Shown in pieces: positions 1-7,767 of a DNA stretch of 64,000 nt. The DNA lies in assembly GCF_900156785.1 (NCBI RefSeq), contig NZ_FTOP01000001.1, forward strand, positions 124,001 to 188,000, written 5' to 3'. The position numbers and the translations under genes are program-made. Source of the stretch: Belliella pelovolcani (GTDB taxonomy: Bacteria > Bacteroidota > Bacteroidia > Cytophagales > Cyclobacteriaceae). Under the pieces are notes generated by a model, which saw only the letters and a program-made list of their open reading frames with translations, made no database searches and was not told the DNA's origin. How positions within the stretch are numbered: the first letter of the stretch is position 1; every line of letters begins with the position of its first letter.

Positions 1-412
1 TTCTTATTTCAAGCTTGATAATGCTATTAGCATCAGAACCTTTTGCTTGATAGATAATTTCCTCAAATAGATCGTTGATCTCGCAACCTTTAAAATTAAA
101 ATCTTTTATTTTATCAAATGAAGTACTTTTACTACCATAAAGATCATCATATCCTGAGTTGGAAGACTTGGACTTTTTTATTTTAACATCTTCTTTTGGT
201 ACATAGCCTTGATAACAATCTACTATCACAATAGAAGCGGATTTGTAATTCCTAGAAATATCTCCCGTTGTGACGAACATACCCTCTTTTTCAAAAATAC
301 TTAAATCTATTACTGCTGCGTCAAAAGAGTATTTATCTAAAATGGCACAACTATTAAAAAATAAGAATAACGACATTTTCGAAAGAATTTTGATTTGCTT
401 TCTAAACTGCAT
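1..412 (-). CDS. Partial hypothetical lipoprotein (3' end outside window)
   Basis: Reading the minus strand from an ATG at 412 gives 137 open codons running off the left edge of the window, so the C-terminus is missing. The N-terminus is a lipoprotein signal: a basic start (MQFRKQIKILSK), a short hydrophobic stretch and a Cys at residue 22 (FFNSC). The mature part contains FVTTGDISRNYKSA and a later stretch rich in Ser, Lys and Asp. The pattern loosely resembles small Bacteroidota lipoproteins that bind metal or are of unknown role, but no function can be assigned. The signal peptide and the continuous frame make this a real gene rather than the overlapping plus-strand frame at 270-461. Confidence 0.7.
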   Translation of the reverse strand, partial: MQFRKQIKILSKMSLFLFFNSCAILDKYSFDAAVIDLSIFEKEGMFVTTGDISRNYKSASIVIVDCYQGYVPKEDVKIKKSKSSNSGYDDLYGSKSTSFDKIKDFNFKGCEINDLFEEIIYQAKGSDANSIIKLEIR

Positions 413-463
413 GGCTTTTTTGTTTATATGGAAATTTAAAACTAGGCACATTATAGTTTGAAT

Positions 464-487
464 AAAATACCCACAACAGGGTATTTT
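464..487. repeat. 9-bp inverted repeat between divergent genes
   Basis: AAAATACCC and GGGTATTTT form a perfect inverted repeat around a 6-base loop, with A-rich and T-rich outer ends. It lies between the minus-strand lipoprotein start (412) and the plus-strand gene at 611. It could act as a weak bidirectional terminator or as a protein-binding palindrome; the sequence does not decide. Confidence 0.4.
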
Positions 488-514
488 TGAGAGAGTAGAA
501 GCCTTCATTGGATT

Positions 515-528
515 AGTATTTAAATACT
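515..528. promoter_or_regulatory. Perfect 14-bp palindrome, possible operator
   Basis: AGTATTTAAATACT is a perfect palindrome upstream of the gene at 611. The half-site TTAAATACT recurs at 1736-1744 in front of the XRE regulator genes, which suggests a shared binding site for one of the regulators. This is inference from the repeated half-site only. Confidence 0.3.
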
Positions 529-610
529 CATTGATTTTAATAAAATCTAATTTTGCCAATAAAAATATTTTGATGATATTATTAACTTATAAATGTTAAT
601 AATATAGACA

Positions 611-868
611 ATGGATGTTTTTGAGATTTTAGCAGAACTGGAAAGGAGAGAAGAGCAGATTGAAATAAAGCTTAAAAAGATTCTACAGGCTAATTTAAAC
701 CCTTTTCCTGGTGATAGAATACAAAAGGCAAAGCTGTTACTAAAACTGATCTATGAATTCAAGAAGCATATTCAGGCAGACGAGTTTATCCAAGCTGGAA
801 TGAAAATGAGGGATTTGGAAATTGAAGGTTTGATGATTCTTGTAGAAAAATCACCTTCTTTGAAATGA
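611..868 (+). CDS. Small hypothetical protein
   Basis: An 85-residue, charged, mostly helical protein (MDVFEILAELERREEQIEIK at the start) with no signal peptide, membrane segment or recognised motif. The ATG follows an A/T-rich leader, and the frame is intact. It sits beside a cluster of XRE-type regulators and may be an accessory gene. I do not recognise a family, and could not exclude that it is a chance frame, although its composition looks protein-like. Confidence 0.5.
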   Translation: MDVFEILAELERREEQIEIKLKKILQANLNPFPGDRIQKAKLLLKLIYEFKKHIQADEFIQAGMKMRDLEIEGLMILVEKSPSLK

Positions 869-1008
869 TATTCATTAAAAAGAAAAAAGAGGTTCAGTTA
901 TTTTTGATATAGAATCATAAAGTTTATCATAGACCAGAATCAATTGATCACAATTGGGCAATGTGCTTCTGAATATTACTAGTCAAATTAAAGTCCTTAA
1001 TTTACAAC

Positions 1009-1284
1009 TTAAATTTTATCTTCTTTTGATTCAATATAATTTTCCGCATAGATCGTTCTACTGTAGCTTCCAATATTATAGTTTATGCTTTCAGCAAGTT
1101 CTAATAAATGACTTGGATTGATTTCATATAGATCACCGAGCTTTGCAGCCTGTAAAATATCTAATTTCCTGATACCATTTTCTATCTCCAAATATTCTGA
1201 ATCAGTAAGGTCTGCTTTGGCAGCCACCAAGTCAATATCATACTTAAACTCTTCACGTAATTTTTTTAAAAGTGTATATTTCAT
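1009..1284 (-). CDS. XRE-type helix-turn-helix protein, degenerate
   Basis: A 91-residue protein whose first ~65 residues follow the layout of an XRE/Cro helix-turn-helix (LRxE, DLVAAKADLTDSEYLEIENG, AAKLGDLYEINPSHLLEL), though the recognition helix is poorly conserved. After it comes INYNIGSYSRTI, which is almost the same as INYNTGEYSRSI in the gene directly upstream. Its start overlaps the upstream stop by 4 bases (ATGA), indicating co-translation. The two look like an old tandem duplication in which this copy has drifted. It probably works as a DNA-binding or partner subunit with the upstream regulator. Confidence 0.7.
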   Translation of the reverse strand: MKYTLLKKLREEFKYDIDLVAAKADLTDSEYLEIENGIRKLDILQAAKLGDLYEINPSHLLELAESINYNIGSYSRTIYAENYIESKEDKI

Positions 1285-1706
1285 TGTATTGGTTTATCAA
1301 TTCTATTCATATTTTTAATTATCAAAAATAGCTCTTCTTTGTCTTTTTTTAAAGATTCTAATTCTTTAATTAAATTACCAATTTGGATATCTTTCTCCTT
1401 AATTATTCTTTCGTAAAATTCAGAATTATCATTTTTGCCTTCGTGGTATTTATTTGTCGATATAATGGACCTACTGTATTCACCTGTATTATAATTTATT
1501 ATTGGTAAATCTTCTGATAAAAAGTAATCAGGTTTGACATGGTAAAACTCTGCTAATTGTTGTATTCTCTCTAAGGTCAACTTAGTTTTTCCTGACTCTA
1601 AATTAGAATATGTTTTCTGATTAATATCCAAAACATTGGCCACATATTCTTGAGAGAAGTCTCTTGACTCTCTTAATATTCGAATAATTTTCTGTGCTTT
1701 GACCAT
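1281..1706 (-). CDS. XRE family transcriptional regulator with coiled-coil tail
   Basis: The N-terminal part is a clear HTH_3 domain (IIRILRESRDFSQEYVANVL, QKTYSNLESGKTKLTLERI), followed by the motif INYNTGEYSRSI and a C-terminal predicted coiled coil (residues ~95-130, rich in Glu/Lys/Leu) that would support dimerisation. I place the start at the ATG at 1706. A GTG at 1733 is in frame and would add nine residues (MNFSRNISN) without helping the domain. The 3' end overlaps the next gene by ATGA. It is divergent from the third XRE gene at 1923, and the intergenic region carries repeated TTAAATACT-like elements. Confidence 0.82.
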   Translation of the reverse strand: MVKAQKIIRILRESRDFSQEYVANVLDINQKTYSNLESGKTKLTLERIQQLAEFYHVKPDYFLSEDLPIINYNTGEYSRSIISTNKYHEGKNDNSEFYERIIKEKDIQIGNLIKELESLKKDKEELFLIIKNMNRIDKPIQ

Positions 1707-1734
1707 ATTAGAAATATTTCGACTAAAATTCACT

Positions 1735-1764
1735 GTTAAATACTCAATTAGTAAAATACTTAAC
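1735..1764. promoter_or_regulatory. Possible operator in front of XRE gene pair
   Basis: GTTAAATACT (1735-1744) faces AAAATACTTAAC (1753-1764), giving an imperfect inverted repeat immediately upstream of the minus-strand XRE operon. The left half-site also appears inside the palindrome at 515-528. Autoregulation by an XRE protein would be typical for this layout. Confidence 0.3.
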
Positions 1765-1922
1765 TCTCTCTATCCAATTTTTTTTAAAAATTTGTACAAC
1801 ACTCTTCTAAGTTAAATATACTAAGTATTCTTCAAAACTAAAGCATATCAGCAAGATTAGTGGGGCTTAATTTATGCGGCTTTAAAATAAATAGAGATGG
1901 AGAAAATTTATAGGTAAACTTT

Positions 1923-2294
1923 ATGATCCTGGACAATCAAACAGTAGGAAAAAATATCTCTCTCTTCCGTAAATTGAGACAGAAAAAAGCCTTTGAAGTA
2001 GCCTTTCATTTAGGTTTAAAGGAAGCGGCATATACCAAATATGAAAGAGGGGAGACAAAAATCACCATTGACTTCATCCAAAATATCTCTGAGTTTCTAA
2101 AAGTAGATCCACTTCATTTGCTAGTATCTAACCCTGAACAACTGCTCCAAAATCTAAATCAAGATCCAATAATCGCCAGTTTCGAGGGAGACTCAAATAA
2201 AAACGTAGACCACAATAAAACCCTACATCAAATACTACAATCCATTCTAACCCTAAATGAATCCATCAAAGAAATTTTAATACCTGAAAAATAA
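1923..2294 (+). CDS. XRE family transcriptional regulator
   Basis: A 123-residue protein. The first ~75 residues form an XRE helix-turn-helix (VGKNISLFRKLRQKKAFEVA, KEAAYTKYERGETKITIDF, ISEFLKVDPLHLLV). The remainder is a variable tail (residues ~76-123) ending in a hydrophobic helix (LHQILQSILTLNESIKEILI) that may mediate self-association. It is divergently transcribed from the two XRE genes on the minus strand. Unlike them it lacks the NYNxGxYSR motif, so it is a third, separate regulator. The target is unknown. Confidence 0.8.
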   Translation: MILDNQTVGKNISLFRKLRQKKAFEVAFHLGLKEAAYTKYERGETKITIDFIQNISEFLKVDPLHLLVSNPEQLLQNLNQDPIIASFEGDSNKNVDHNKTLHQILQSILTLNESIKEILIPEK

Positions 2295-2335
2295 AATTCA
2301 ATTGTCATTTCCTTCCTCCATTACCTCAGTTACCT

Positions 2336-2359
2336 AATTAACCAATTAACCAATTAACC
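2336..2359. repeat. Three tandem AATTAACC units
   Basis: Three perfect head-to-tail copies of the 8-mer AATTAACC follow the end of the XRE gene by about 40 bases. No known role; possibly slippage-generated. Confidence 0.75.
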
Positions 2360-2426
2360 CCTTTTTCGACTTTTTTCATCCTTCATCCCTCATAATTCCT
2401 CCCTTCTTTCCCCCTCCTCCCTAGTA

Positions 2427-2489
2427 CCAACGTAGTAGCAGTCTAGTATCAACGTTGGGGTAACGTAGGGGATACGTAGACCCCGTGAC
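2427..2489. repeat. Nested inverted repeats built on ACGT
   Basis: CCAACGT (2427-2433) pairs with ACGTTGG (2452-2458), and GGGTAACGTA pairs with TACGTAGACCC immediately after it. The result is two successive stem-loops in a non-coding stretch. Could be part of a dispersed repeat or a structured RNA. Confidence 0.5.
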
Positions 2490-2743
2490 TAGACCCCGTA
2501 ATTTAAATTCTTTAAAAAATAATATTTAATCCTTCATTTAATACAATTTCAACCCTATTTTAATATTTTCACACACCTTCTCTAATAATCCCTGGTTTCT
2601 TTAAGGATGGCCCTAGGTGAGGCTGCTTTTAAAGTGTGTCACTGAAAACTTAACAGCAACCGTCTGATGCGGGCGGGACGACGGAGATCCGGGCCGGCGC
2701 TGGCCTTGTGCGTTGATAGGATATCTCCGTCTTGACTTTTTTG

Positions 2744-2771
2744 TTACTTTTTGCGTCAAGGCAAAAAGTAA
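2744..2771. repeat. 11-bp perfect hairpin
   Basis: TTACTTTTTGC and GCAAAAAGTAA pair perfectly around the 6-base loop GTCAAG. It directly follows the GC-rich patch at 2665-2705, and the combination looks like a dispersed repeat unit rather than a terminator, because no gene ends nearby. Confidence 0.65.
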
Positions 2772-3359
2772 GAGAAAACAATATATTCATCTCAAAACAG
2801 ATTCTCTCACTCCTCAAAATCAACCCTTCACCCTTCTAATTTTGCAAGAACCCTATCGTCCCGAGAGACACTTATTTTTCTAAAAATATCCACAGCTGGG
2901 ACTCTAGGTTACGTGTGCGCACTTTTCATCCATGCACTGCGGCGCATTACAAAAGTGGTGACTATAAAGGATTTTCTGCGCCTTGTACATGGCTATTCAA
3001 TGTTAAGCCCGCTTCGGGGCTTCCTTCCTTGATTTTTTTCATCACTCAGACTTTATCATTTCAACTCCTTTCCTCAGCGACCCTCCGTGCCTCCTCTGAG
3101 CAACTCGGTGTAATATAAGGACTTTGCTCTTTAAACTTTTTCCTTCAATTAGCCAATTACTTAAATTATATCATTGTGCTCATTGTGACTCTTGGAGCTC
3201 TTCGTGTCAATCTATAGCGCATCAGCGCCATAATTTATAAATCCCTATAAATCGAATTTCCGATCATCAAACCTTAATCACCTTCCAAATCCCTTAAGTC
3301 TAAATTCGTTCAATTCGCTAAATTCGTGGTCTTCCTTTTTTCCTTTAACCTTGTGTCAT

Positions 3360-4106
3360 TCATCTTTTCAATACCTCTAAAACCCCCACAGCTCTTTTCC
3401 CCGCTAACTCATTCATTTTCCCATTAACCTCCTGCAAAAAGACAATCCCCATCACAAGAAACAATACCTCTTCTTCTTGCAACGCACTGCCCAAATCCAT
3501 TTCTTTAATCCCATTTAAATCAAGAGAATCATCTAAATCAAGAATATTCCCCTGATATTCCTGATAACCTACTTTTTCATTGACTTCATGAAGCCTACAC
3601 CATAATAGATCTACTCTATAATGTGTAGCTCCTCCAGGAGCAGTCTTTTTATCCATACCTCCAATTTTATTAAAATCTACTTGAACTATTTGTCCTTGAT
3701 AATCAACAAAGGGTAAGTTTGCAATCAGACTCTTCAAAGAAGTAGCTTCAAAATCAAAACCATGCATTAAACCTAAATCTCCAAACCTCAACCTTCTATA
3801 GCCATATACACTGACAGGGTCGGATTGAACTACCTTATGCATTTTTGAAGTCAACCTTCCATGTAAACCATCATGTCTGCTTGGATTCAGAAGACCTACA
3901 CATGACCGGGATAGTTTAGCCGCGAATTTCGAGGCATGTCCAAATTCAGAACTTACCCTTCTAGAGTTCTCAAATTCTGGACCTTCCTTTAATCTTTTCT
4001 TTTTTGGGCTTCCTTTTGACCTGGAATAAAACTTTCCATTTCTCTTGTAAAAGATAACATTTCCCATTGTTCCTTCTAGCGTTAATGATCCTGTTTGCTT
4101 AGCCAT
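3360..4106 (-). CDS. Conserved hypothetical protein (MAKQxGxLxLxGTxGNxxFYK family)
   Basis: A 248-residue protein that starts MAKQTGSLTLEGTMGNVIFY. I recognise this N-terminus from a Bacteroidota-restricted family of unknown function, typically ~200-250 residues, with a conserved Lys/Arg-rich segment (FYSRSKGSPKKKRLKEGP) followed by a helical part (SSEFGHASKFAAKLSRSC) and a beta-rich C-terminal half. No signal peptide or membrane segment. The function is unknown; the family often appears next to repeats and accessory regions, as here. The start ATG is preceded by a long A/T-rich leader. Confidence 0.75.
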   Translation of the reverse strand: MAKQTGSLTLEGTMGNVIFYKRNGKFYSRSKGSPKKKRLKEGPEFENSRRVSSEFGHASKFAAKLSRSCVGLLNPSRHDGLHGRLTSKMHKVVQSDPVSVYGYRRLRFGDLGLMHGFDFEATSLKSLIANLPFVDYQGQIVQVDFNKIGGMDKKTAPGGATHYRVDLLWCRLHEVNEKVGYQEYQGNILDLDDSLDLNGIKEMDLGSALQEEEVLFLVMGIVFLQEVNGKMNELAGKRAVGVLEVLKR

Positions 4107-4446
4107 AATTTCTTAGTGTTTGATCGGACTCTAAAATAATGATAATTAGTGACTTATCCTAGACAAACACGTATTAACTCCGTATCATATCCATATCAAT
4201 ACCATATCATACACGTATCAAACATAAATCAGACTATAGCCAAAATAGACATAAAGTCTGTTTAAAGCTATTTTAAAGGTATTTTTGATAGAATTTTAAG
4301 TAAATAATTAAGCTTAATTGTACTAGATTAACAATATTTTAATGGTTTGATTTTCAACAAAAAAAGGTTTTAATAAATGGAAAAATAAGGAGCCTTTAAA
4401 GGTCTAAAATGGTTTCAAACATTTCTCTTTTCAAAAAAGTGTAAAC
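4107..4446. other. A/T-rich intergenic stretch
   Basis: Upstream of the 3360-4106 gene. Around 4180-4220 it holds several copies of words like CGTATCATATCC, ATACCATATCATAC and ACGTATCAAAC in loose tandem. I see no open frame or RNA gene here. Confidence 0.5.
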
Positions 4447-4471
4447 AAAAAAACCAAGCATTTCTGCTTGG
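4447..4471 (-). terminator. Intrinsic terminator downstream of tRNA-Met
   Basis: On the minus strand a perfect 7-bp stem (CCAAGCA / TGCTTGG, 4-base loop) is followed by seven U residues. It begins nine bases after the tRNA 3' end. Confidence 0.85.
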
Positions 4472-4479
4472 CTTCATAG

Positions 4480-4552
<73 letters not shown>

Positions 4553-4587
4553 ATATATCTTATAGACTTAATAAATCAATCTTTTTT

Positions 4588-4658
4588 ATGACCTCGAACT
4601 TGTATCTGCTACTGCGGATATTAGACCGAAGAACTACCAACAGCTTTAACCTGTGATA
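4588..4658 (-). pseudogene. Decayed tRNA (former tandem copy of tRNA-Met)
   Basis: Read on the minus strand this stretch keeps tRNA landmarks in the right order and spacing: a D-arm-like GTTGGTAGTTCTTCGGTC (4623-4640) and a T-loop-like GTTCGAG (4593-4599), aligned with the functional tRNA-Met 36 bases downstream. The acceptor stem no longer pairs and the anticodon arm is destroyed, so it cannot be functional. It lies between the promoter and tRNA-Met and is presumably still transcribed. Confidence 0.55.
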
Positions 4659-4720
4659 TGTTTTTTGACTTATTTATCGCTTTTTCTTGTTTCAATCAGA
4701 CTTCTGCTGATATTGTGGTA

Positions 4721-4751
4721 CAAAAGTAAGGCGAATTTATATTCAAAGCAA
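4721..4751 (-). promoter_or_regulatory. Promoter for the tRNA-Met transcript
   Basis: Minus strand: TTG (4749-4751), 20-base spacer, TACTTTTG (4721-4728), matching the Bacteroidota -33 TTG / -7 TAnnTTTG pattern. The tRNA begins about 170 bases downstream, leaving room for the decayed tRNA. Confidence 0.6.
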
Positions 4752-4881
4752 GTATGGAGAGATATTATTGCTAAACAATTTCTGATCTCCTACCAACTCC
4801 TTTGGTTTTTAGCATGTTGAGTAGTTACTATTTTTTATAGCAGTAAAGCAACACCAGTTCTACATATTCGAAATACCCATA

Positions 4882-7095
4882 TCAGGCCGCCAAAGCATCC
4901 TCCTTAAACACAATCTCGAATGAGGCACCAGGATTAGAACTGATTTTGAGTTGTCCATTGATCTGACGAGTCAATGTTCTCACTAGCTTCAAGCCAAGGG
5001 ACTTGGACTTTTCTATATCCAAATCATTATCCAAACCCTTCCCTGTATCCTCCACTCGAAGCTTGTAATTCCCTGACTCTTCTTCGCTGAAAATGATATG
5101 AATCTCACCAAAATCCCTGTCCTCAAAAGCATACTTCAGAGAGTTAGAAAGCAGTTCATTCGTGATTAAACCGATTGGAATGGCCATATCCATATCCAAA
5201 TTGATCTCTGCTGCCTCCACAATCACATTGATCTGCTTGTCGGATCGATAGGTCTGTGTCAAGAAATCACTCAACTGCATCATATATTCCTGCATATTGA
5301 TCTTTGAAAGATTTTCATATTGATAAAGCTTTTCATGTATCAAAGCCATTGTCTTGACCCTGCTTTGGCTTTCCTTCATGGCTCCCTTGACCTTTTCATC
5401 TTGTAGCCCCCTAGTTTGCATACTCAAAAGACTTGAAATAATCTGAAGATTGTTCTTCACACGGTGGTGAATTTCTTTGAGCAAAAGCTCCCTTTCTCCA
5501 TTTTGCTTAGCGATTTCTTCATTTTTCAATGCCAAAATATGATTATGCTGTTTTCTTATTTTGGATTGTCTGAAAAACACACCTGCTAAACCCAAAAACA
5601 ATATTAAACCTCCTATGCTAAATGAAATTTGTGCCTTTTGCTTTTCCGACAGAAGGTTTTGAATTTCCTTTTCACTTTCCAATACAGCTATTGTCTGATC
5701 CTTCTTTTCCGTTTCATACACTGTCTCCAGTTCTGCCAACTGTCTACTTTTGACTTCATTGAAAACAGAATCGTAGTATATGTGAAACAATTTAAAAGCT
5801 TCATATGCCTTCGGATAATTCCTCAAACCTTCCTGAGCCTCGGCTATGCCTTGATAAGCGTCTCTAATCCCTCCTAGATCCTTGAGCAGCTTTCTGATTT
5901 CCAAAGCCTGCTGCATATATTCCAAAGCACGTGCTGATTGTCCCACCTTGTTCAATGAATATCCCATATTAAAAAGAAACCCTGCATAGGCTTGTGTTTT
6001 TTCATTTTTAAGATACTCAGCTGTCTGTTGGTAATACCGTATGGCTTTTTCATAATCTTCTTGCATAAAGGCAATATTCCCCATAGTATTGAGCACCATA
6101 CCAATGGAAGATTCCATTTGATTTTCCTTGAAATATGCCAAGCTCTTTTCTACATACACCATAGCAGAATCCATGACACCATATTGATAATGGTAAACAC
6201 CAAGTTTATAATTCAGATTAGCCACAGCTTGCTGATTCTTACTATCCTTAAAAAATGCCTTACTCTTCATCAGTGCTTCATACTGCTTATCAGTTTGGCC
6301 ACGAAGCTCATAGACCTCACCCATCATCTCACCTAGCTTGCTGATGTAATAATCATGCTTATTCGTTTCAGCTATTTGAAATCCTTTCAACAAAAGTTTC
6401 AACCCTTCTTCAACCCTGTTCATTTTAAAAAGCACAAGGTGTTTGTTCATGTAAAAGCCTACCCAACGAATTTCATTGGGATCCAGATAGGTATTTAGCA
6501 AGGAATCTGTTTGTTCAAAATAACGCAATGCCAAATCAAAATCATCTTCTTGATAATACGCTAGCCCTAGATTCTCGTAGACATTACTCAACCCTTTTGC
6601 ATCCTGAAACTCCTTAAAAACTGGCTCAGCTAATTTATAATTGCTGATTGCTGAGTCATATTGACCAATTTTCTCTTGCATCACACCGATGTTCATCGAC
6701 ATGCCAGCAGCCATTTTCTTCTCGTCTGATTTGATGTAGTATAGCCTGGCATCATTAAAAGTCGATAGCGCCGCTTGAATATTCCCACGAAAATACTCCA
6801 GCATTCCCAAACTTTTGTGCAACTCCGCCATAAGCGCGTCTTGACTTTGATAGGATTTGTTTTCAAGAGACCTTTCAAAGAATTCAAAAAACACAGGATC
6901 CAAGCTGTTAGACCCAGCTCGCTCTATCTTACCAACTACCGCTTTCCCTTCATCAAGCTGATCTTTACTGATATGGCTGGCTAATTTTTTCTCGTAAAAA
7001 GCCAAAGAATCTTGTGCCCACTGTGGAACCTGTGCTGAAGTTTCAAATGCGGCAAACAAAACGAAAAACAGTGTATAAACAATGTTATTTTTCAT
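4882..7095 (-). CDS. TPR-containing sensor histidine kinase (HisKA_2 type)
   Basis: A 737-residue sensor kinase. Residues 1-21 are a signal peptide ending SAQ. Residues ~30-430 are a run of tetratricopeptide repeats (for example residues near AGMSMNIGVMQEKIGQYDSA and GFLFNMGYSLNKVGQSARAL), placed in the periplasm. A coiled linker and one membrane segment (FSIGGLILFLGLAGVFF, ~residue 500) precede the dimerisation helix with the phospho-acceptor His (LLLKEIHHRVKNNLQ), then a HATPase_c domain with the N box (ITNELLSNSLKYAF) and G boxes (DTGKGL, SLGLKLV). Downstream partner in the same group: the LytTR regulator at 7768, with a TonB-like gene between them. The signal sensed is unknown. Confidence 0.93.
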   Translation of the reverse strand: MKNNIVYTLFFVLFAAFETSAQVPQWAQDSLAFYEKKLASHISKDQLDEGKAVVGKIERAGSNSLDPVFFEFFERSLENKSYQSQDALMAELHKSLGMLEYFRGNIQAALSTFNDARLYYIKSDEKKMAAGMSMNIGVMQEKIGQYDSAISNYKLAEPVFKEFQDAKGLSNVYENLGLAYYQEDDFDLALRYFEQTDSLLNTYLDPNEIRWVGFYMNKHLVLFKMNRVEEGLKLLLKGFQIAETNKHDYYISKLGEMMGEVYELRGQTDKQYEALMKSKAFFKDSKNQQAVANLNYKLGVYHYQYGVMDSAMVYVEKSLAYFKENQMESSIGMVLNTMGNIAFMQEDYEKAIRYYQQTAEYLKNEKTQAYAGFLFNMGYSLNKVGQSARALEYMQQALEIRKLLKDLGGIRDAYQGIAEAQEGLRNYPKAYEAFKLFHIYYDSVFNEVKSRQLAELETVYETEKKDQTIAVLESEKEIQNLLSEKQKAQISFSIGGLILFLGLAGVFFRQSKIRKQHNHILALKNEEIAKQNGERELLLKEIHHRVKNNLQIISSLLSMQTRGLQDEKVKGAMKESQSRVKTMALIHEKLYQYENLSKINMQEYMMQLSDFLTQTYRSDKQINVIVEAAEINLDMDMAIPIGLITNELLSNSLKYAFEDRDFGEIHIIFSEEESGNYKLRVEDTGKGLDNDLDIEKSKSLGLKLVRTLTRQINGQLKISSNPGASFEIVFKEDALAA

Positions 7096-7156
7096 CTCAA
7101 ATAAATTTTATAAGTACCAAAAGTTCAACTATTTAAAACTAATCAAAATTTAAAGA

Positions 7157-7189
7157 ATAAAAAACTGCCCCCCGAATCAGAAGACAGTT
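7157..7189 (-). terminator. Probable intrinsic terminator after the TonB-like gene
   Basis: Minus strand stem AACTGTC / GGCAGTT (one G-U pair), extendable through the run of Gs, followed by TTTTTT. It would reduce read-through from the TonB-like gene into the kinase gene. Confidence 0.5.
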
Positions 7190-7212
7190 AGTAGTTAACT
7201 TATGCAAAGTCT

Positions 7213-7638
7213 TTAATCGTTTAACTCAAATCTAATAGGGAGTTGATAAGCGACCTCTCTTGGCACTCCATTCTGTAGAGCCGGAGTCCAATGCGGCATC
7301 TCAGAAACAATCCTTAGCGCTTCTTTATCCAAGGCAGGATGCACACCCTGAGATACATAAGGCTTGATGATCTTTCCTTCTTTGGTAATTCTAAAATTGA
7401 CCAATACTACCCCTTCTGCACCTTGTCTAATAGCTAATTCTGGATAAGCAATTTCCTTTTGAATAAAAATAGCCATGGCTTCCTGCCCTCCTGCAAATGC
7501 CGGGAGCTCCATGTCTCTTAATTCCACATTATTTTCGGTATTGTTAGCAGTATTGACGGCAACAAGAGATTCCACTTGTGCAAAACTTACAAAAACTACT
7601 AGAAAAAAACTGGCGAGTACTGTGATTGATGTTTTCAT
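7213..7638 (-). CDS. Energy transducer TonB-like C-terminal domain protein
   Basis: A 141-residue exported protein. Residues 1-20 are a signal peptide (FFLVVFVSFAQ). Residues ~45-140 form a TonB C-terminal domain with the usual landmarks: AFAGGQEAMAIFIQKEIAYP, EGVVLVNFRITKEGKI, DKEALRIVSEMPHWTPA and a closing strand. It lacks the N-terminal membrane anchor and Pro-rich spacer of a true TonB, so it is probably a free periplasmic domain. Such short proteins are common in Bacteroidota next to signalling genes. It lies between the histidine kinase (117 bases downstream) and the LytTR regulator (129 bases upstream). Confidence 0.88.
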   Translation of the reverse strand: MKTSITVLASFFLVVFVSFAQVESLVAVNTANNTENNVELRDMELPAFAGGQEAMAIFIQKEIAYPELAIRQGAEGVVLVNFRITKEGKIIKPYVSQGVHPALDKEALRIVSEMPHWTPALQNGVPREVAYQLPIRFELND

Positions 7639-7767
7639 GATTCATTTTGTTTTTGGTTGTTCAAAAATTTTAAATGAATCTACTGACTATCAGTACACAA
7701 TTGATTTCAATTGGTAACAAGTGCAAAAAAAGGTGTAATAAGTGCAGAAATACAGGAAAGAAGACAC

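Larger units (their letters stand above)
2295..3359. other. Repeat-rich non-coding kilobase
   Basis: No convincing gene lies here. The stretch contains three tandem AATTAACC units (2336-2359), a set of ACGT-centred inverted repeats (2427-2500), a GC-rich patch unlike its surroundings (about 2665-2705), a strong hairpin (2744-2771), a small GCGC hairpin near 3218-3229, and phrase-like degenerate runs such as 3305-3335 (repeated TAAATTCGT/CAATTCG words). Similar word-like degenerate repeats recur elsewhere in the window (13331-13408, 16001-16032, 57201-57248). The open frame at 2915-3118 has unusual composition and is not supported. Confidence 0.6.

Noticed and set aside
270-461. Plus-strand frame of 63 codons overlapping the left edge gene
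   Set aside because: The minus strand carries a lipoprotein signal and a continuous frame through the same bases; this is a shadow.
2336-2359. AATTAACC units as a CRISPR array
   Set aside because: Repeats are only 8 bases, directly adjacent and without spacers; no cas gene is present.
2915-3118. Plus-strand frame of 67 codons in the repeat-rich kilobase
   Set aside because: Odd composition, no leader signal, and it crosses word-like repeats; unlikely to be translated.
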